From: Candidatus Solibacter usitatus
GTDB taxonomy: Bacteria > Acidobacteriota > Terriglobia > Bryobacterales > Bryobacteraceae
Direction: 5' to 3'
Assembly (NCBI GenBank): GCA_016213245.1
Contig: JACRBC010000042.1
Span: 1-39,142 of the forward strand
Length of the DNA stretch: 39,142 bases
Position 1 is the first letter of the stretch. Each line of letters starts with the position of its first letter. Below, one piece after another: positions 9,033 through 16,318 of this stretch. The notes beneath the pieces are model-generated. The model was not told the origin of the DNA, ran no database searches, and was given only the letters and a program-made list of their open reading frames with translations. Made by a program: the position numbers and the translations under genes.

Positions 9033-9731
9033 CTACGCCGGCGCGGGCTGCCCGGCCGGCTTGTCGCTGCTCTCCAGCATGTAGCCGATTCCGCGCACCG
9101 TGTGGATCAGCTTCTCGGGATAACGGTCGTCAATCTTGCTGCGCAGGTGACGGATGTAAACGTCCACAATGTTGGTCAGCCCGTCGTACTCCATCTCCCA
9201 CACGTGCTCGACGATCATTGTCCGGCTCAGCGCCCGGCCGCGATTCCGCATCATGTACTCCAGGATGCTGAACTCCTTCGGCGCCAGGTCAATCGCCTCG
9301 CCGCTCCGCGTTACCTTGCGCCGGATGCAATCCAGCGTCAGGTCGCCCACCGCCAGCCTCTCCGGCGTCGGCTGGCCTCGCCGCAACAGCGCCCGCACCC
9401 GCGCCAGAAACTCCACAAACGCGAACGGCTTCACCAGGTAATCGTCCGCGCCCAGTTCCAATCCCTTCACCCGGTCGTCCACTCCGCCCCGCGCGCTCAG
9501 AATCAGTACCGGCGGGCTCACTTGACGGTTGCGAGCCTTCTCCAATACCGTCAGACCGTCCATGTCCGGCAGCATCAGGTCCAACACCATCAGGTCATAA
9601 TTGCCTTCTTGGAGCCGCTCCAGCGCCCTCGTGCCGTCTTCGGCCACGTCTGCCGTGTACCCGGCGCTCTCTAGTCCGCGCTGGACAAAATCGGCTATCC
9701 GCTGTTCGTCTTCGACTACCAGGATCCGCAT
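9033..9731 (-). CDS. OmpR/PhoB-family response regulator
   Basis: 232 residues. The receiver domain has the acidic pair Glu7/Asp8, phospho-acceptor Asp51 (MVLDLMLP), Ser79 and Lys101 (LVKPF). The C-terminal winged helix (about 125-222) ends with the usual VDVYIRHLRSKID and IHTVRGIGYML segments. It is the first gene of a leftward unit with a membrane kinase and a secreted beta-helix protein. The kinase is its obvious partner; the beta-helix gene may be a target or merely co-transcribed. It is full length, with all conserved residues present. Confidence 0.95.
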   Translation of the reverse strand: MRILVVEDEQRIADFVQRGLESAGYTADVAEDGTRALERLQEGNYDLMVLDLMLPDMDGLTVLEKARNRQVSPPVLILSARGGVDDRVKGLELGADDYLVKPFAFVEFLARVRALLRRGQPTPERLAVGDLTLDCIRRKVTRSGEAIDLAPKEFSILEYMMRNRGRALSRTMIVEHVWEMEYDGLTNIVDVYIRHLRSKIDDRYPEKLIHTVRGIGYMLESSDKPAGQPAPA

Positions 9732-9783
9732 GAGCCCTCGCGTTTCATCTCCAGACTATCACCTGTTCCCTTCCACCGGCGCC

Positions 9784-11304
9784 CTACAGCACCGGGCCGA
9801 TTCTCCAGGGCACAAACTCCTGGTGCCCAAGCACTTCGCTTCGCGTCCGCTCACCCGAAGCCACCCGCATCAGCAAGTCCAGTATCTCCTGGCCCACCTC
9901 CCCCACCTCCGCTGCCCCATCCGCAATCCGGCCGGCGTTCAAGTCCATGTTCTCCTTCAACCGCCGGTACATCGCCGTGTTTGACGCAATCTTCAACACC
10001 GGCACGATCGGGAATCCGATCGCGCTCCCGCGTCCCGTAGTGAACGCGATCAGGTTCACCCCTCCTGCCGCCAAGCCCGTCAAGGACACCGGATCGTACC
10101 CCGGCGTGTTCATGAACGCCAGCCCCGGTCCGTGAATCCGCTCAGCGTAGTCCACGACCTCGTTCAACGTCGAACTACCTCCCTTGGCCACCGCGCCCAG
10201 CGACTTCTCCACGATGTTGGACAGCCCCCCCTCTTTGTTTCCCGGTGACGGATTATCGTCGAAACTGCCCCCAAACCGGTTCAGGTACGCCTTGTACCCC
10301 CGCACCATCCCCAGCAGCCGCTCGCCCACTGCACGGCTCCTGGCCCGCGCCACCAGCAGGTGCTCGGCCCCGAGGATCTCCGGTGTTTCGGCCAGTACGC
10401 TGGTGCCTCCGAGCCCGATGAGCAGGTCCGAGCAGTAGCCCAGCCCCGGGTTCGCCGTGATGCCGCTAAAACTGTCCGATCCGCCGCAGTTCAGCCCCAG
10501 GCAGATTCGCGCCGCCGGCATCTCCACACGCCTCTCGCCCTCCGCCCGCTCCAGCATCCACCCGATCTGCCGCTGCGCCGCCTCCACCGCGCCCCGCGTC
10601 CCTCCGCTGTCCTGCAACGTCAATCCCACCACCCGGGAGCCCTGGTATTGATCGATCTGGTTCACCTCGCAACCCAAACCGATCAGCACCGCCGCGCTGA
10701 CGTTCGGGTGGTCCATCACACCCCACACCGTGCGCCGCAGTTGTTCGGTGTCCGGCCCGATCGAGTGCCCGCAACCTTCCCCGTGAGGAAATGCCACAAC
10801 GCCGTCCACCCCCGGCGGCAAAACCTTCCCGCGATAGCCGCGCGCCACCTCCTCCGCCACGTGCGACGCGCAGTTGGACGCCGCCACCACCGCAATGTAG
10901 TTCCTGGTTCCCGCCCGTCCGTCCTCTCGCGCATACCCCTGAAACGCCGGTCCGCCGGCCGCCGGGGCGGGGAAGTCCGCCTCGCCCTCGGGGAATCGAT
11001 ACTCCCGGCTCCCCTCCTCATACGCCAGATTGTGCGTGTGCACGTGAGCGCCGGCTTCAATCCGCCCCGGCGCCCGTCCGATCACTTGCCCGTACCGCTT
11101 CAGGCAACTCCCCGCGGGGATCTCCCGCAGCGCGATCTTGTGCCCCGCCGGCACCGCCTCCCGCAGCACTACTTCATAACCCGCCACCACCACCCGTTGG
11201 CCCGCCGGCAAACCCACGCGCGCCACCGCTACGTCGTCGCCCGGATTGAGCAGGATGGCCGCTTTCTCCGGCGGCGGCGGTTTTTCGATCTCGACCAGGC
11301 TCAT
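9784..11304 (-). CDS. uxaA: Altronate dehydratase-type enzyme (UxaA/GarD family)
   Basis: 506 residues, full family length. The N-terminal SAF-like domain (about 1-90) is followed by the large iron-dependent dehydratase domain, recognised by [60 protein letters not shown] and the closing [12 protein letters not shown]. UxaA removes water from D-altronate to give 2-dehydro-3-deoxy-D-gluconate in galacturonate breakdown. GarD and other sugar-acid dehydratases share these motifs, so altronate is the best guess rather than proven. A GGAAGGGG ribosome site precedes ATG 11304 by five bases. The gene before it on the same strand ends 16 bases away. No uxaB or uxaC is nearby. Confidence 0.85.
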   Translation of the reverse strand: MSLVEIEKPPPPEKAAILLNPGDDVAVARVGLPAGQRVVVAGYEVVLREAVPAGHKIALREIPAGSCLKRYGQVIGRAPGRIEAGAHVHTHNLAYEEGSREYRFPEGEADFPAPAAGGPAFQGYAREDGRAGTRNYIAVVAASNCASHVAEEVARGYRGKVLPPGVDGVVAFPHGEGCGHSIGPDTEQLRRTVWGVMDHPNVSAAVLIGLGCEVNQIDQYQGSRVVGLTLQDSGGTRGAVEAAQRQIGWMLERAEGERRVEMPAARICLGLNCGGSDSFSGITANPGLGYCSDLLIGLGGTSVLAETPEILGAEHLLVARARSRAVGERLLGMVRGYKAYLNRFGGSFDDNPSPGNKEGGLSNIVEKSLGAVAKGGSSTLNEVVDYAERIHGPGLAFMNTPGYDPVSLTGLAAGGVNLIAFTTGRGSAIGFPIVPVLKIASNTAMYRRLKENMDLNAGRIADGAAEVGEVGQEILDLLMRVASGERTRSEVLGHQEFVPWRIGPVL

Positions 11305-11320
11305 GCCGTCCCCTTCCTGC

Positions 11321-11872
11321 TCACCGCACCAGCGCCGTCTCCACGATATGTTCCCCCATCAAGACCAGATACCCGCCCTTCACCGGCCGCACCAGCACCC
11401 CGGAATCTGCCGGCGCCGGAATGTCTTCAATTCTCCGCACCAGCCGGAACTTCGACGTCTCCGCCGCCGGGATCCACCGGCCCACATGCACGTGCGTATG
11501 GCACTGCGTCCGCACCTTCGCCCCGTTGTAGGCCACGCCGAACTCCGTGCCGAACTTCTCGGCCCCCACCTCCATCGCCTTCCGCCACAGGCGCCCCCTC
11601 GCCGCCGCCGGCAGCTCGTGCAGTGGATGCGCACCCGCCGCGTGAGCCCGCGGCAATACCAGCCAGCGGTTCGGCTTCCGCGGATTCACGTCCTTCAGCA
11701 CGAAGTACTCCGTGCCCGGCGGCTGCTTCTCCGCCTCCGCGCACAGGCTGCACTCCCGCGCCTTCAGCGTCTCCGGTTTTTTCACGTCGCAGGCGCACTG
11801 CGAAGTGTCCCCGGCCGCCGCTCCCGCCAGGATCGCCATGCCCGCCAGCACCACAACGGATTGCCTGAACAT
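11321..11872 (-). CDS. Exported HIT-fold protein, CDP-diacylglycerol pyrophosphatase-like
   Basis: 183 residues from ATG 11872; an in-frame ATG at 11881 overlaps a TATAAT box and is less likely. Residues 1 to about 21 are a Sec leader. The mature part has a Cys-rich start (CACD, CSLC), then [19 protein letters not shown], and the triad segment [11 protein letters not shown] with histidines alternating as in HIT enzymes. [14 protein letters not shown] stretch and a C-terminal GGYLVLMG strand resemble E. coli Cdh, which cleaves CDP-diacylglycerol to phosphatidate and CMP. The Cdh assignment is my recall of the family pattern; another HIT nucleotide hydrolase is possible. It lies 16 bases before the uxaA-like gene, with no evident functional link. 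Confidence 0.7.
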   Translation of the reverse strand: MFRQSVVVLAGMAILAGAAAGDTSQCACDVKKPETLKARECSLCAEAEKQPPGTEYFVLKDVNPRKPNRWLVLPRAHAAGAHPLHELPAAARGRLWRKAMEVGAEKFGTEFGVAYNGAKVRTQCHTHVHVGRWIPAAETSKFRLVRRIEDIPAPADSGVLVRPVKGGYLVLMGEHIVETALVR

Positions 11873-11879
11873 CGCCGCC

Positions 11880-11887
11880 ATTATACT
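11880..11887. promoter_or_regulatory. Overlapping divergent -10 boxes implying leaderless starts
   Basis: The + strand reads ATTATACT. On the minus strand this gives TATAAT (11885-11880), seven bases before ATG 11872 of the HIT-like gene. On the + strand TATACT (11882-11887) lies five bases before GTG 11893 of the glycosyltransferase. Either distance would place the transcript start at or within a few bases of the start codon. No clear -35 was seen on either side, and neither start codon has a convincing Shine-Dalgarno sequence. Confidence 0.4.
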
Positions 11888-11892
11888 GGTGG

Positions 11893-13368
11893 GTGTCGCC
11901 TGCTGGCTCGCTCCCCTCCACCTCCGGCTCGCTCCGCTCGCCAGCCCTGGCCCTGATCCTGCTCCTCGGCGCCCTCTCCGCCTCCTACCTCTACGGCCTC
12001 GGCGGCGTCGGACTGCTCGGACCCGACGAGCCGCGCTACGCCTCCATCGCCCGCGAAATGGCCCGCTCCGGCGATTGGATCACGCCCCGCCTCTGGGGAG
12101 AGCCATGGTTTGAAAAACCGCCCCTGCTCTACTGGCTCACCGCTCTGGGCCGCCTCGCCGGGCTCGACGACCACTGGGCTCCCCGTGTCCCCATCGCCCT
12201 GCTCAGCGTCCTTTTCCTCGCCGCCTATCTCCTCCTCCTGCGCCGTATCGAGAGCCCGCGCACCGCCTGGATCGCCACCCTCATTCTCTCCACCACAGCC
12301 GGCTGGTCCGCCTACAGCCAGATCGGCGTCACCGATCTCCCCCTGGCCGCCACCTTCAACGCGGCGCTCCTGCTGGCCCTCCTGTGGCTCGAAACCGGTT
12401 CGCGCCCGGCCATCCTCGGCGCGGGCCTCTGCTTCGGCCTGGCCATCCTCGCCAAGGGACTCGTCCCCTTCGTCCTGGTCCTCCCCCTCCTCTGGCTCGT
12501 CCGCCGGCGCTGGCGCGAACTCGTTCTTCCCGCCATCGCCGCCGCCGCCGTCGCCGTACCCTGGTATGCGGCCCTCCTCGCGCTCCACGGCCGAGCTTTC
12601 TTCGGCGAGTTCTTCCTGCGCCACCACCTGGCGCGCTTTTCCAGCGGGGAAACGCTCCACGCCCAGCCCTTCTGGTTCTATCTGCCCGTCCTCCTCGGCG
12701 CGCTCTTCCCCTGGCCCGCCGCCCTCGCCCTGCTCTCGCGCCGCGCCCTGCTCTCCCCGGCCATGCGCATCCTTGCCGCCACCGCCTTGTTCGGCTTTGT
12801 CTTCTTCTCGGTCGCCGCCGGAAAACTCCCCGGCTATATCCTGCCCCTGCTCCCGCCGCTCTGCGCCCTCCTCGCTCGTGCGCTCGATTCCGCCCCACGC
12901 GCCGGCCGCACTCTCGCCCTCAGCGCTTTCCTGCTCGGTCTTTGCCCGGTGATCGCCGGCATTCTCCCGGATTCGCTGTTGTTCGGTCTCCGGCGCGCTT
13001 CATTCGAGGATGTCGACCTGAACTTCTTCGCCCTCATCCTGCCCTTCGCCGCCCTCGCCTGGTGGCTCGACCGCACCGCCCGCCGCATCCACGCCGTGAC
13101 GCTCGTCGCCGCCCTCGCCGCCCTCGGTCTCCTCTTCGTGAAGTTCAGCGCCGGCCCCGCCCTCGATCAGGCCGTCTCCGCCCGCGGCCTCTGGCGCAAA
13201 GTCGCCCCGCGCGCCCAATCCACCTGCGTCGATTCCCTCCACCGCGCCTGGCGCTACGGCCTCAACTACTACAGCGTCGTCCCCCTGCCCGATTGCGACG
13301 GCGGTAATGCGCGCTTCATGCTCCGCCAGGAGCCCAACTCCATCCCCCGCCTCCAGCCGCGCCCTTGA
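11893..13368 (+). CDS. Membrane glycosyltransferase of the ArnT/GT39 type
   Basis: 491 residues from GTG 11893. The first membrane span is followed by a periplasmic loop with the family motif GPDEPRYA (Asp45, Glu46), the likely catalytic acid pair, and then REMARSGDWITPRL and WFEKPPLLYWL, all typical of ArnT-like and PMT-like enzymes. At least ten further hydrophobic spans reach about residue 420, and a small soluble tail follows. Such enzymes take a sugar from a polyprenyl-phosphate carrier and attach it to lipid A, another lipid or a protein. The acceptor is unknown here. It is divergent from the HIT-like gene with only 20 bases between the start codons, and no arn operon genes are nearby. 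Confidence 0.87.
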   Translation: MSPAGSLPSTSGSLRSPALALILLLGALSASYLYGLGGVGLLGPDEPRYASIAREMARSGDWITPRLWGEPWFEKPPLLYWLTALGRLAGLDDHWAPRVPIALLSVLFLAAYLLLLRRIESPRTAWIATLILSTTAGWSAYSQIGVTDLPLAATFNAALLLALLWLETGSRPAILGAGLCFGLAILAKGLVPFVLVLPLLWLVRRRWRELVLPAIAAAAVAVPWYAALLALHGRAFFGEFFLRHHLARFSSGETLHAQPFWFYLPVLLGALFPWPAALALLSRRALLSPAMRILAATALFGFVFFSVAAGKLPGYILPLLPPLCALLARALDSAPRAGRTLALSAFLLGLCPVIAGILPDSLLFGLRRASFEDVDLNFFALILPFAALAWWLDRTARRIHAVTLVAALAALGLLFVKFSAGPALDQAVSARGLWRKVAPRAQSTCVDSLHRAWRYGLNYYSVVPLPDCDGGNARFMLRQEPNSIPRLQPRP

Positions 13369-13692
13369 CCTGCCAGGCCCCCCCGATGCGCATGCCGCCA
13401 GGCGCATGGACGCGGTTCACACGATCGGCGATCACGCCACGCCTGCACTCCAGGCCGTGAACAGGAGCATTAACGGTTGAACCCGCGAAAGCCCTGCAGC
13501 CGGCGGGCCGCGGTGTGGGCTGACCCGGACCACCGGGGTTGCGCCGGCGGTCCCCTACCGCCGCTTTGGCCGGCTCACGCCATCTGGCCCCCGGCGCTGC
13601 CGTGTGATGCCGCCGTCGCGCCACGGGCAAAGTTTTCAGCTAGTGAAACGAGCAATCAGCGCTTTTGGAGCAATGAGTGTCACGGTGATTCG
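13369..13692. other. Intergenic stretch, no gene recognised
   Basis: About 320 bases between the membrane glycosyltransferase and the IS630 remnant. It holds a small inverted repeat just after the glycosyltransferase stop (ATGCGC at 13386-13391 with GCGCAT at 13402-13407), which might act as a weak terminator. The short open frames here have no ribosome sites or recognisable protein features. Confidence 0.5.
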
Positions 13693-14456
13693 TATTGCGC
13701 ACAATATCGTTGCGCGTCAACTACGTATTGTCCGCTCTCTTGATGCTCGCTCCTCGACCTTGGGCGTGACCGTGCCGGCGATTTCATGCAGGCTCGGAGA
13801 ACGCCGCTACCGCCGGCGTTGGCGGCGTGTGGGTTTCACCGGTCTCTCAATGGGATTCAGTTCGGGGTCATAAGGTCCACCGCCGGGTCCCGGCTCAGTT
13901 CCGGCCGTTCTTTGCATGCAGTCTTCTGCCGTTGCGGCGGATCTGCCTCGGCAATCAGTTGCCGAGGCACCCGCGACCGGAATCCTAGTTGCCGCAATAG
14001 GTACTGACACTGGCGCGCTCCGAGAGAGACCCCAAAGCGGCGTTCAATCCAGGCGCTGAGCGTCTTGCCGTCCCAACGATTTGCCCGCCCTGCGGACTCC
14101 TCTGGACTGCGGCCCAGCGCGGCTTTCACCTCCTGAAGTTGCAGCTCACTCAACCGGCGCGGCCGTCCCGGCCGCACGCCTTCCAGCAAGCCGGCCATCC
14201 CGTTCTCCGCGAAGCGACGCACCCAATACTGCACCGTTCGAGGCGAGTCCCCGAGGAGCTTGCCCACCTCCCTGCCGCTCATTCCCTGGGCCATGAGCAG
14301 CACTCCATGCAAGCGGTGGTTGTAGCGCGCTTCGGCGCTGCGGCGAATCTCGTCCCGCAGGCCGCGGAGGACGCCGGATGCGTCCCCGAGAGAGAGAGCT
14401 TTCATCTTTTCAGCAGAGCACAAGTGATCACAATGCGCAATTAGTTAATGCGCATA
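13693..14456 (-). mobile_element. Decayed IS630-type element with imperfect terminal repeats
   Basis: The two ends carry matching, inverted, doubled GCGCA motifs with the same 8-base spacer. The left end (13693-13716) reads TATTGCGCA, 8 bases, TTGCGCG. The right end read inward on the minus strand (14457-14432) reads TTATGCGCA, 8 bases, TTGCGCA. TA flanks each end (13693-13694 and 14455-14456), as expected for IS630/Tc1 target sites. The element is about 760 bases, shorter than the usual roughly 1.1-1.2 kb, because most of the catalytic domain of its transposase is missing. It sits just upstream of the AT-rich control region of cheW. Confidence 0.65.
13695..14405 (-). pseudogene. IS630-family transposase remnant with internal deletion and stops
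   Basis: From ATG 14405 an intact helix-turn-helix half is readable for about 180 codons (ARYNHRLHGVLLMAQG, TVQYWVRRFAENGMAGL, GRPRRLSELQ, LSAWIERRFGVSLGARQ, LRQLGFRSRVPRQ), typical of IS630 transposases. The frame then ends at 13857. In a shifted frame the conserved DDE-domain tail PYDPELNPIERPVKPTRR appears (about 13820-13871). It is followed by an in-frame stop at 13807-13809 and then SLHEIAGTVTPKVEE, another stop, and LCAI at the terminal repeat, which matches the usual C-terminus of the family. Roughly 140 residues with the first two catalytic acids are gone. It cannot be active. Confidence 0.85.
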
Positions 14457-14508
14457 ATAAATATACACTTAGAAGTTTTAGAGTTGGCAGAACTTTTATT
14501 AAAAGTCG

Positions 14509-14534
14509 TAAAGCTCTGTTGATTATTCCGATAT
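14509..14534 (+). promoter_or_regulatory. Sigma28 (FliA/SigD)-like promoter upstream of cheW
   Basis: TAAA at 14509-14512, a 14-base spacer, then TCCGATAT at 14527-14534. The SigD consensus is TAAA, 14-16 bases, GCCGATAT, so only one base of the -10 part differs. It lies in an AT-rich stretch outside the IS630 end, about 100 bases before the cheW start. Sigma28 controls chemotaxis genes in many motile bacteria, which fits the downstream genes. This is a single match read by eye, not scored against background. Confidence 0.5.
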
Positions 14535-14636
14535 GGTGGGCAGAGCCACCGGCGGCGAGCCCCGTGTTGAAACCGTTTTGGCCCGCCCGGCAAGCCGGAA
14601 GCGCCCCGGCAAGCGAGAATCTTGGAAAGGAAAAGC

Positions 14637-15161
14637 ATGGAATCCGTAATCATGGGAAAGGAGCGCGAGGCGGCCAGCGGAACTGACCATCGCGGCGGCA
14701 AGTATCTGGTCTTTCAACTCGGCCGCGAGGAATTCGGGATCCGGGTTCTCAAGGTCCGGGAGATCATGGGCGTCCAGGACATCACCGCCGTTCCGCAGAC
14801 GCCGGCCCACGTGCGGGGTGTGATCAACCTGCGCGGGAAGGTGATCCCGGTGGTCGACCTGCGGCTGAAGTTCGGCTTGCCGGAGATCGAATACACCCAG
14901 CGGACCTGCATTATCGTCGTGCAGGTGCCGTGCCAGGCGGGACCCATGTTGATGGGCATCGTGGTGGACGGGGTGGCCGAGGTGCTCAACCTGGCCGCCG
15001 CCGACATCGAGGAGACGCCGGATTTCGGCGATGGAAGAGCCACGCCCTATCTGCTGGGCATGGCCAAGGTGAAGGGCCAGGTGAAGATCCTGCTGGATAT
15101 CGAACAGGTGTTGACCTGCCAGGATCTGCAAGGACTCGCGGCCGTTTGCGCCAGCGGCTGA
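14637..15161 (+). CDS. cheW: Chemotaxis coupling protein CheW
   Basis: 174 residues from ATG 14637; a GGAAAGGAAAA ribosome site (14624-14634) ends two bases before it. An in-frame ATG at 14652 is a possible alternative with better spacing. The single CheW domain has KYLVFQLGREEFGI, VREIMGVQDITAVPQTPAHVRGVINLRGKVIPVVDLR and a closing VKGQVKILLDIEQVL, all hallmark segments. CheW bridges chemoreceptors and the kinase CheA at the membrane; no cheA lies in the window, so it must serve a kinase encoded elsewhere. It is first in a rightward cassette with an exported carbonic anhydrase and a chemoreceptor. Codons end in G more than in the neighbouring rightward genes. Confidence 0.95.
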   Translation: MESVIMGKEREAASGTDHRGGKYLVFQLGREEFGIRVLKVREIMGVQDITAVPQTPAHVRGVINLRGKVIPVVDLRLKFGLPEIEYTQRTCIIVVQVPCQAGPMLMGIVVDGVAEVLNLAAADIEETPDFGDGRATPYLLGMAKVKGQVKILLDIEQVLTCQDLQGLAAVCASG

Positions 15162-15176
15162 ACCGAAAGGAGAGGG

Positions 15177-15923
15177 ATGCAAATGAATTTCCGATCATGT
15201 TGGCTGTGGGCGGCGTGTTGCGCCGCTTCCGCTGGTGATGCAATGCCGGCGAAAGAGCCCCATCCGGTCCCCACGCAGGCGATCGAACGCTTGCGGCAGG
15301 GCAACGAGACATTCCAGGCCGGAAGTATCGATACCATGCGCGCCGTCGTGATCCGGCGGGCCCAGGTGGCCGCCGGCCAACACCCGATTGCCGCGGTTTT
15401 GAGCTGCGCGGACTCGCGCGTGCCGCCTGAACTGGTCTTCAACCAGGGGCTGGGCGACATTTTCGTGGTGCGCACCGCCGGCGCCGTCCCCGACCAGGCG
15501 GTCCTGGGCAGCCTTGAGTATGCCGTCGAGCACCTGCACGTGCCCGTTGTCCTGGTGATGGGCCACTTGTCCTGCGGCGCCGTCAAGGCGGCGATGGAAA
15601 CCCCGCCGCCCGTCAAACCGGACCCCGCCGGCCTCAACCTGGAGCGGATCCTGATGGCCATTCGCCCCAGTTTGAAGCAGCTTCCCGTCCAGGGAGACCG
15701 CTGGGAGAACGCCGTCTATGCCACCGTCGAACAGAACATCGCCGACGTCGTGCGTCTGAGCCCGGTGCTGGCCCAGGCCGGACGGTCCGGCCACGTGACC
15801 TTCCTCGGCGCGGTCTATGAGCTGGAATCCGGCAAAGTCAACTTCTCCGCGCCAGTGGTCTTCCGTCCGAGGCCGGGACACTTGGCGGCGCCGGCCACGG
15901 CCAGTCTGGAGGGCCGGAAATGA
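15177..15923 (+). CDS. Exported beta-carbonic anhydrase
   Basis: 248 residues from ATG 15177, or 246 from ATG 15183, which is better spaced from the AAAGGAG site at 15166-15172. A hydrophobic leader (about 5-20) with adjacent cysteines suggests Sec export, possibly as a lipoprotein. The zinc ligands and catalytic pair of beta-class enzymes are intact: Cys77-Ala-Asp79-Ser-Arg81, His130 and Cys133 (GHLSCGAV). It should interconvert CO2 and bicarbonate in the periplasm. It lies 15 bases after cheW and overlaps the next gene by ATGA. An exported carbonic anhydrase between cheW and a receptor gene is unusual and points to a link with sensing, though that is only inferred. Confidence 0.9.
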   Translation: MQMNFRSCWLWAACCAASAGDAMPAKEPHPVPTQAIERLRQGNETFQAGSIDTMRAVVIRRAQVAAGQHPIAAVLSCADSRVPPELVFNQGLGDIFVVRTAGAVPDQAVLGSLEYAVEHLHVPVVLVMGHLSCGAVKAAMETPPPVKPDPAGLNLERILMAIRPSLKQLPVQGDRWENAVYATVEQNIADVVRLSPVLAQAGRSGHVTFLGAVYELESGKVNFSAPVVFRPRPGHLAAPATASLEGRK

Positions 15924-16210
15924 AATATTGCCCTGCCCTCTTGGTTCTGCTCGGATGGCTCGCCTGGACTCCGCTCGCGCGCCCCGGAACACCGCCCAAG
16001 CCCGAGGGTAAAGAGGCCTGGTGGGACGCCCGGGCGGCCAGCGCCAAGACGCCGAGGCAGGCGCCAGCCCAGGCCAGTCCTGCGGGCCAGAGCGCCGCCG
16101 TCGTGGAACCTCTCCGCTGGCCCGGCCGCTCCATCTCCGGCAGGCTCGGCTCGCGGTGGGTGATCGTGGTTGAGGTGGACGGGACGCCTGTCTCGGCCCA
16201 CCCCCGATGA
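15920..16210 (+). CDS. Small exported protein coupled to the carbonic anhydrase gene
   Basis: 96 residues; the ATG overlaps the carbonic anhydrase stop (ATGA, 15920-15923). A Sec-type leader (MKYCPALLVLLGWLAWTPLA) is followed by a Lys/Ala/Pro-rich mature part and a short strand-like end (SRWVIVVEVDGTPV). I recognise no family. The strict overlap argues for a real gene translated with the anhydrase and acting in the same compartment. It is followed by 108 bases before the chemoreceptor gene. Confidence 0.6.
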   Translation: MKYCPALLVLLGWLAWTPLARPGTPPKPEGKEAWWDARAASAKTPRQAPAQASPAGQSAAVVEPLRWPGRSISGRLGSRWVIVVEVDGTPVSAHPR

Positions 16211-16318
16211 GGTCGCCTGACTCATAGTGGCACAGGGAGCTGACGCGTCTTTCGGGACGGTCGGCGCCGACTCGCAAACGTTGGGAATAGAACTCTTGCA
16301 ATTGAAAAGGATACAGAA

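Noticed and set aside
13477..13743. An 88-codon frame between the glycosyltransferase and the IS630 remnant
   Set aside because: No ribosome site, leader or family motif, and its 3' part runs into the terminal repeat of the element.
14535..14625. Possible cyclic-di-GMP (GEMM) riboswitch in the cheW leader, suggested by GCAGAGCCACCGG
   Set aside because: The conserved GGGNCGCAAAGCC core and the matching second helix are not present in the right order. Only a loose likeness remains.
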